A stretch of 21,423 bases of DNA from CAYHIW01 sp964356745 (GTDB lineage Bacteria; Patescibacteriota; Microgenomatia; UBA1406; GWC2-37-13), in the NCBI GenBank assembly GCA_964356745.1, contig CAYHIW010000013.1:1-21423 (forward strand). Reading direction: 5' to 3'. Every line of letters begins with the position of its first letter. The stretch's first letter is position 1. The position numbers were made by a program, and so were the translations under genes. Shown piece after piece: positions 19,379 to 21,423 of this stretch. The notes beneath the pieces are model-generated. The model searched no databases and had not been told where the DNA came from. It was given only the letters and a program-made list of their open reading frames with translations.

Positions 19379-20710
19379 ATGCCAGAAGGATCACCACCAC
19401 CAGGAATTCCAAGAACTTTTACGAGAATCGCTGACGAACAACATTTGGTTACTGACGGCAGTCGATTTTTTAAAGAAAATAAAATAGCAACAGAGCAAGT
19501 TCTTGGGTTTTTTCAGAGAGCGCTTAAAACCAAAGAAGGTGAGCCTGTACCAAACTGGGCGTGTTTCGGTTCATATCTTCCGGATTACCAAAAGATTGGA
19601 TCTCAAGATCAAGCAGTCATTGACGCCTATCTTCAGCGTGAGTCTGCAGGGTTATCAACTTTTATGCAAGATAAGTTGGGTCTAACTACTGGCAATGTAA
19701 TAATTCCAATACATAAGAGAGATCATCCTAATGAATTTGAGATTTGGATGTTTAATTTAAGTGATGAACAATTGAGAGCCGTTCAAAGCACAATGGAAGA
19801 TCTTGAAAAATCAGTTAAAACCAAAGATCATACGGGATTTTCATCTACGATTGGCTTATTTACCTCTGCTGATTCTCAAGCTAATGTGATAATAGAAAAT
19901 GCAAGACGGGAAAATGGTGATGCTGCTCCAGGTGTTATCGCTCAAATTCGGCATGAAATGGTTTCTAATAGACTCGCAAGAGAAGATCGTTTGAAAGGTG
20001 ACTCATCAGAAGAAGCTCACAGACAGAGAATGAGATTGAGAGAGTTGTTTGATATGGGTCATGGCATGGAAAGTGCAAAAAGAATTTTAAATGAAGAAAT
20101 AATGCGAAGTATGGCGCTTGATGCGGTTGGGAGAGAAAAAGAACGAGCAAATAAAGCAGAAGAAGTTGCGATTAAAGACGCTCTCACAGGAGTCTATTCA
20201 AGAAGATTTTTTGATGAGGCAATTCATCAAGGATTTGTTGAAGCTGAAAGAAATAACGGGAGTTTAACGTTACTTATGGTTGATGGGGATCATTTTAAAA
20301 GCGTAAACGATCAGTTTGGTCATCAGGAAGGAGATAGGGTTTTGCAAGAAATTGCACGTGTGCTTGGCGATAGCGTACGTGAATCAGATACGGTTGCGCG
20401 TTATGGTGGTGAGGAATTTGCAATTATCATGCCTAATATGCATAAATTATCAGAAGCTGATAAAAACACGATTATTGATCGTGTTAATGAAAATATCAGA
20501 GCGCGTGTAATGTTGCCTAATGGAAAACCCATGACTATTAGTATTGGAGTTGCAACTTATCCAAATGGTCAAGCAATTGGATCGCCAACCGAACTGATTG
20601 GGAGAGCTGACGCAGCTTTATATCAAGCCAAAGAAGATGGGAGAGATCGGGCGGTAGAATTTGGTAGGGACGGTCAATTTTCCAGAGTTGAGGTATCTCC
20701 TAATGCTTGA
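19379..20710 (+). CDS. Soluble diguanylate cyclase (GGDEF) with a novel N-terminal region
   Basis: GGDEF proteins make cyclic di-GMP from two GTP. From the chosen start there are 443 residues. Residues 1-260 are not recognised: a Pro-rich start, then a mixed region with a charged, probably coiled-coil stretch at about 205-265 leading into the cyclase. The GGDEF domain spans about 267-428: DALTGVYSRRFFDEA, DGDHFKSVNDQFGHQEGD, the active-site GGEEF at 343-347, and an intact inhibitory site R334-x-x-D337 five residues before it. The catalytic residues look complete. No membrane segment is present. The start at 19379 is preferred over 19373 because the TATAAT abuts the latter. Its last 37 bp overlap the convergent acs gene. 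Confidence 0.93.
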   Translation: MPEGSPPPGIPRTFTRIADEQHLVTDGSRFFKENKIATEQVLGFFQRALKTKEGEPVPNWACFGSYLPDYQKIGSQDQAVIDAYLQRESAGLSTFMQDKLGLTTGNVIIPIHKRDHPNEFEIWMFNLSDEQLRAVQSTMEDLEKSVKTKDHTGFSSTIGLFTSADSQANVIIENARRENGDAAPGVIAQIRHEMVSNRLAREDRLKGDSSEEAHRQRMRLRELFDMGHGMESAKRILNEEIMRSMALDAVGREKERANKAEEVAIKDALTGVYSRRFFDEAIHQGFVEAERNNGSLTLLMVDGDHFKSVNDQFGHQEGDRVLQEIARVLGDSVRESDTVARYGGEEFAIIMPNMHKLSEADKNTIIDRVNENIRARVMLPNGKPMTISIGVATYPNGQAIGSPTELIGRADAALYQAKEDGRDRAVEFGRDGQFSRVEVSPNA

Positions 20711-21423
20711 CCGAGTTCTTTTGCTTTCAAAACTCTTCTCATAATTTTTCCACTTCTTGTTTTAGGTAAAGATGTAACAAATTCAATTTCGTCAGGTGTT
20801 GCAATTGGGCCAATTAGTCTACGAACGTGTTGCTTAAGTTCAGCTTTCAGTTCTTCCGTTGGTTCATGACCAACTCTTAAGATTAAAAATGCTTTTATTG
20901 CTTCACCTTTTATTTCATGAGGCTTACCAATAACTGCGGCTTCTGCAACTGAGGGGTGTGCAACAAACGCACTTTCAAGTTCTGCAGACCCGAAACGGTA
21001 TCCGGATACTTTAAGTACGTCATCATTCCTTCCCAGAATCCAGAAATATCCATCTTCGTCAACTTTTGCGGTATCTCCTGTAAAGTAAACGCCCGGAAAC
21101 TTACCCCAGTAAAGTTCTTTGTATTTTTCTGGATTTTTATAAATATCTTTCATCATTGAAGGCCATGGATTTTTTAATATTAAGTATCCCTGTTGATTTG
21201 GACCGACTGGATTTCCTTTTTCGTCAACAACAGCAGCATGAATTCCAGGGAACGGTTTAAATGCTGAGCCTGGTTTAAGCGCAACGGATGGGAATGGAGT
21301 AATGATGTAGGCGCCTGTTTCTGTCTGCCCCCACGTATCCATGATCGGGCATTTTTCCTTACCAATCACTTTGTAGTACCACATCCAGGCTTCAGGAATA
21401 ATAGGTTCACCAACGCTTCCTAA
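20674..21423 (-). CDS. acs: Acetyl-CoA synthetase (AMP-forming), C-terminal part, cut by window edge
   Basis: Acs activates acetate to acetyl-AMP and then acetyl-CoA. The frame is open to the last base, and 249 residues before the stop are visible. They start with LGSVGEPIIPEAW just ahead of an internal ATG at 21384, so that ATG is not the gene start. Motifs present include DTWGQTETG (the adenylate-forming core), YFTGDTAKVDEDGYFWILGR, the hinge region, DVLKVSGYR, and PKTRSGKIMRR, whose lysine is the acetylation/catalytic site of the family. The C-terminus matches the end of acetyl-CoA synthetases, although a propionyl-CoA synthetase is possible. The gene overlaps the convergent GGDEF gene by 37 bp. 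Confidence 0.92.
   Translation of the reverse strand, partial: LGSVGEPIIPEAWMWYYKVIGKEKCPIMDTWGQTETGAYIITPFPSVALKPGSAFKPFPGIHAAVVDEKGNPVGPNQQGYLILKNPWPSMMKDIYKNPEKYKELYWGKFPGVYFTGDTAKVDEDGYFWILGRNDDVLKVSGYRFGSAELESAFVAHPSVAEAAVIGKPHEIKGEAIKAFLILRVGHEPTEELKAELKQHVRRLIGPIATPDEIEFVTSLPKTRSGKIMRRVLKAKELGQALGDTSTLEN

Noticed and set aside
21180..21384. ATG at 21384 as the start of the acetyl-CoA synthetase gene
   Set aside because: The frame stays open to the window edge with family-conserved residues (GSVGEPIIPEAW), so the gene begins outside the window.

Overview
The window reads as a gene-dense, AT-rich bacterial chromosome segment, most likely from the Candidate Phyla Radiation (Patescibacteria, probably Microgenomates-like). 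This placement is an inference. It rests on small tightly packed genes, a ComEA/ComEC DNA-uptake cluster with ComEC split in two, a ribosomal protein L1 with a long charged N-terminal extension, large surface proteins, a scarcity of Shine-Dalgarno sequences, and heptanucleotide-period repeats that enter coding sequence. TGA is used as a stop (for example 3442-3444 and 20708-20710), which argues against the code-25 lineages.

Layout. 1-1100: a possible gene tail, a truncated membrane-anchored beta-helix protein and an orphan soluble protein. 1105-1313: a consensus promoter followed by a strongly structured RNA candidate with paired ends. 1382-4398: rho with an orphan gene behind it, then a CsoR-like regulator with trxB. 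4391-8479 (minus): a surface cluster of a tyrosine-recombinase core-binding domain fused to a membrane-anchored surface protein, a TPR membrane protein, and a LysM/M23 peptidase. 8480-9013: an AT-rich, repeat-bearing gap with divergent promoters. 9014-9751: a PaaX-like regulator. 9748-11818 (minus): comEA and split comEC. 12018-14056: secE-nusG-rplK-rplA. 14060-14746 (minus): a cytidylate-kinase-like protein. 14807-16775: HEPN protein, histidine phosphatase and membrane protein, with overlapping ATGA junctions. 16772-19356 (minus): transketolase and a GT2 glycosyltransferase. 19379-20710: a GGDEF protein. 20674-21423 (minus): the 3' part of acetyl-CoA synthetase, cut by the window edge.

Themes. 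Most genes that begin a transcription unit have a sigma70-type -10 element ending 6-14 nt before the ATG, so their mRNAs should be leaderless or nearly so. Several convergent gene pairs meet with overlapping stop codons and no room for a hairpin terminator, which fits reliance on Rho. The signals most worth a second look are the structured RNA at 1139-1313, the 7-nt-period repeats in spacers and inside transketolase, the recombinase-domain/surface-protein fusion, and the palindromic -10 that appears to fire in both directions at 19363-19372.
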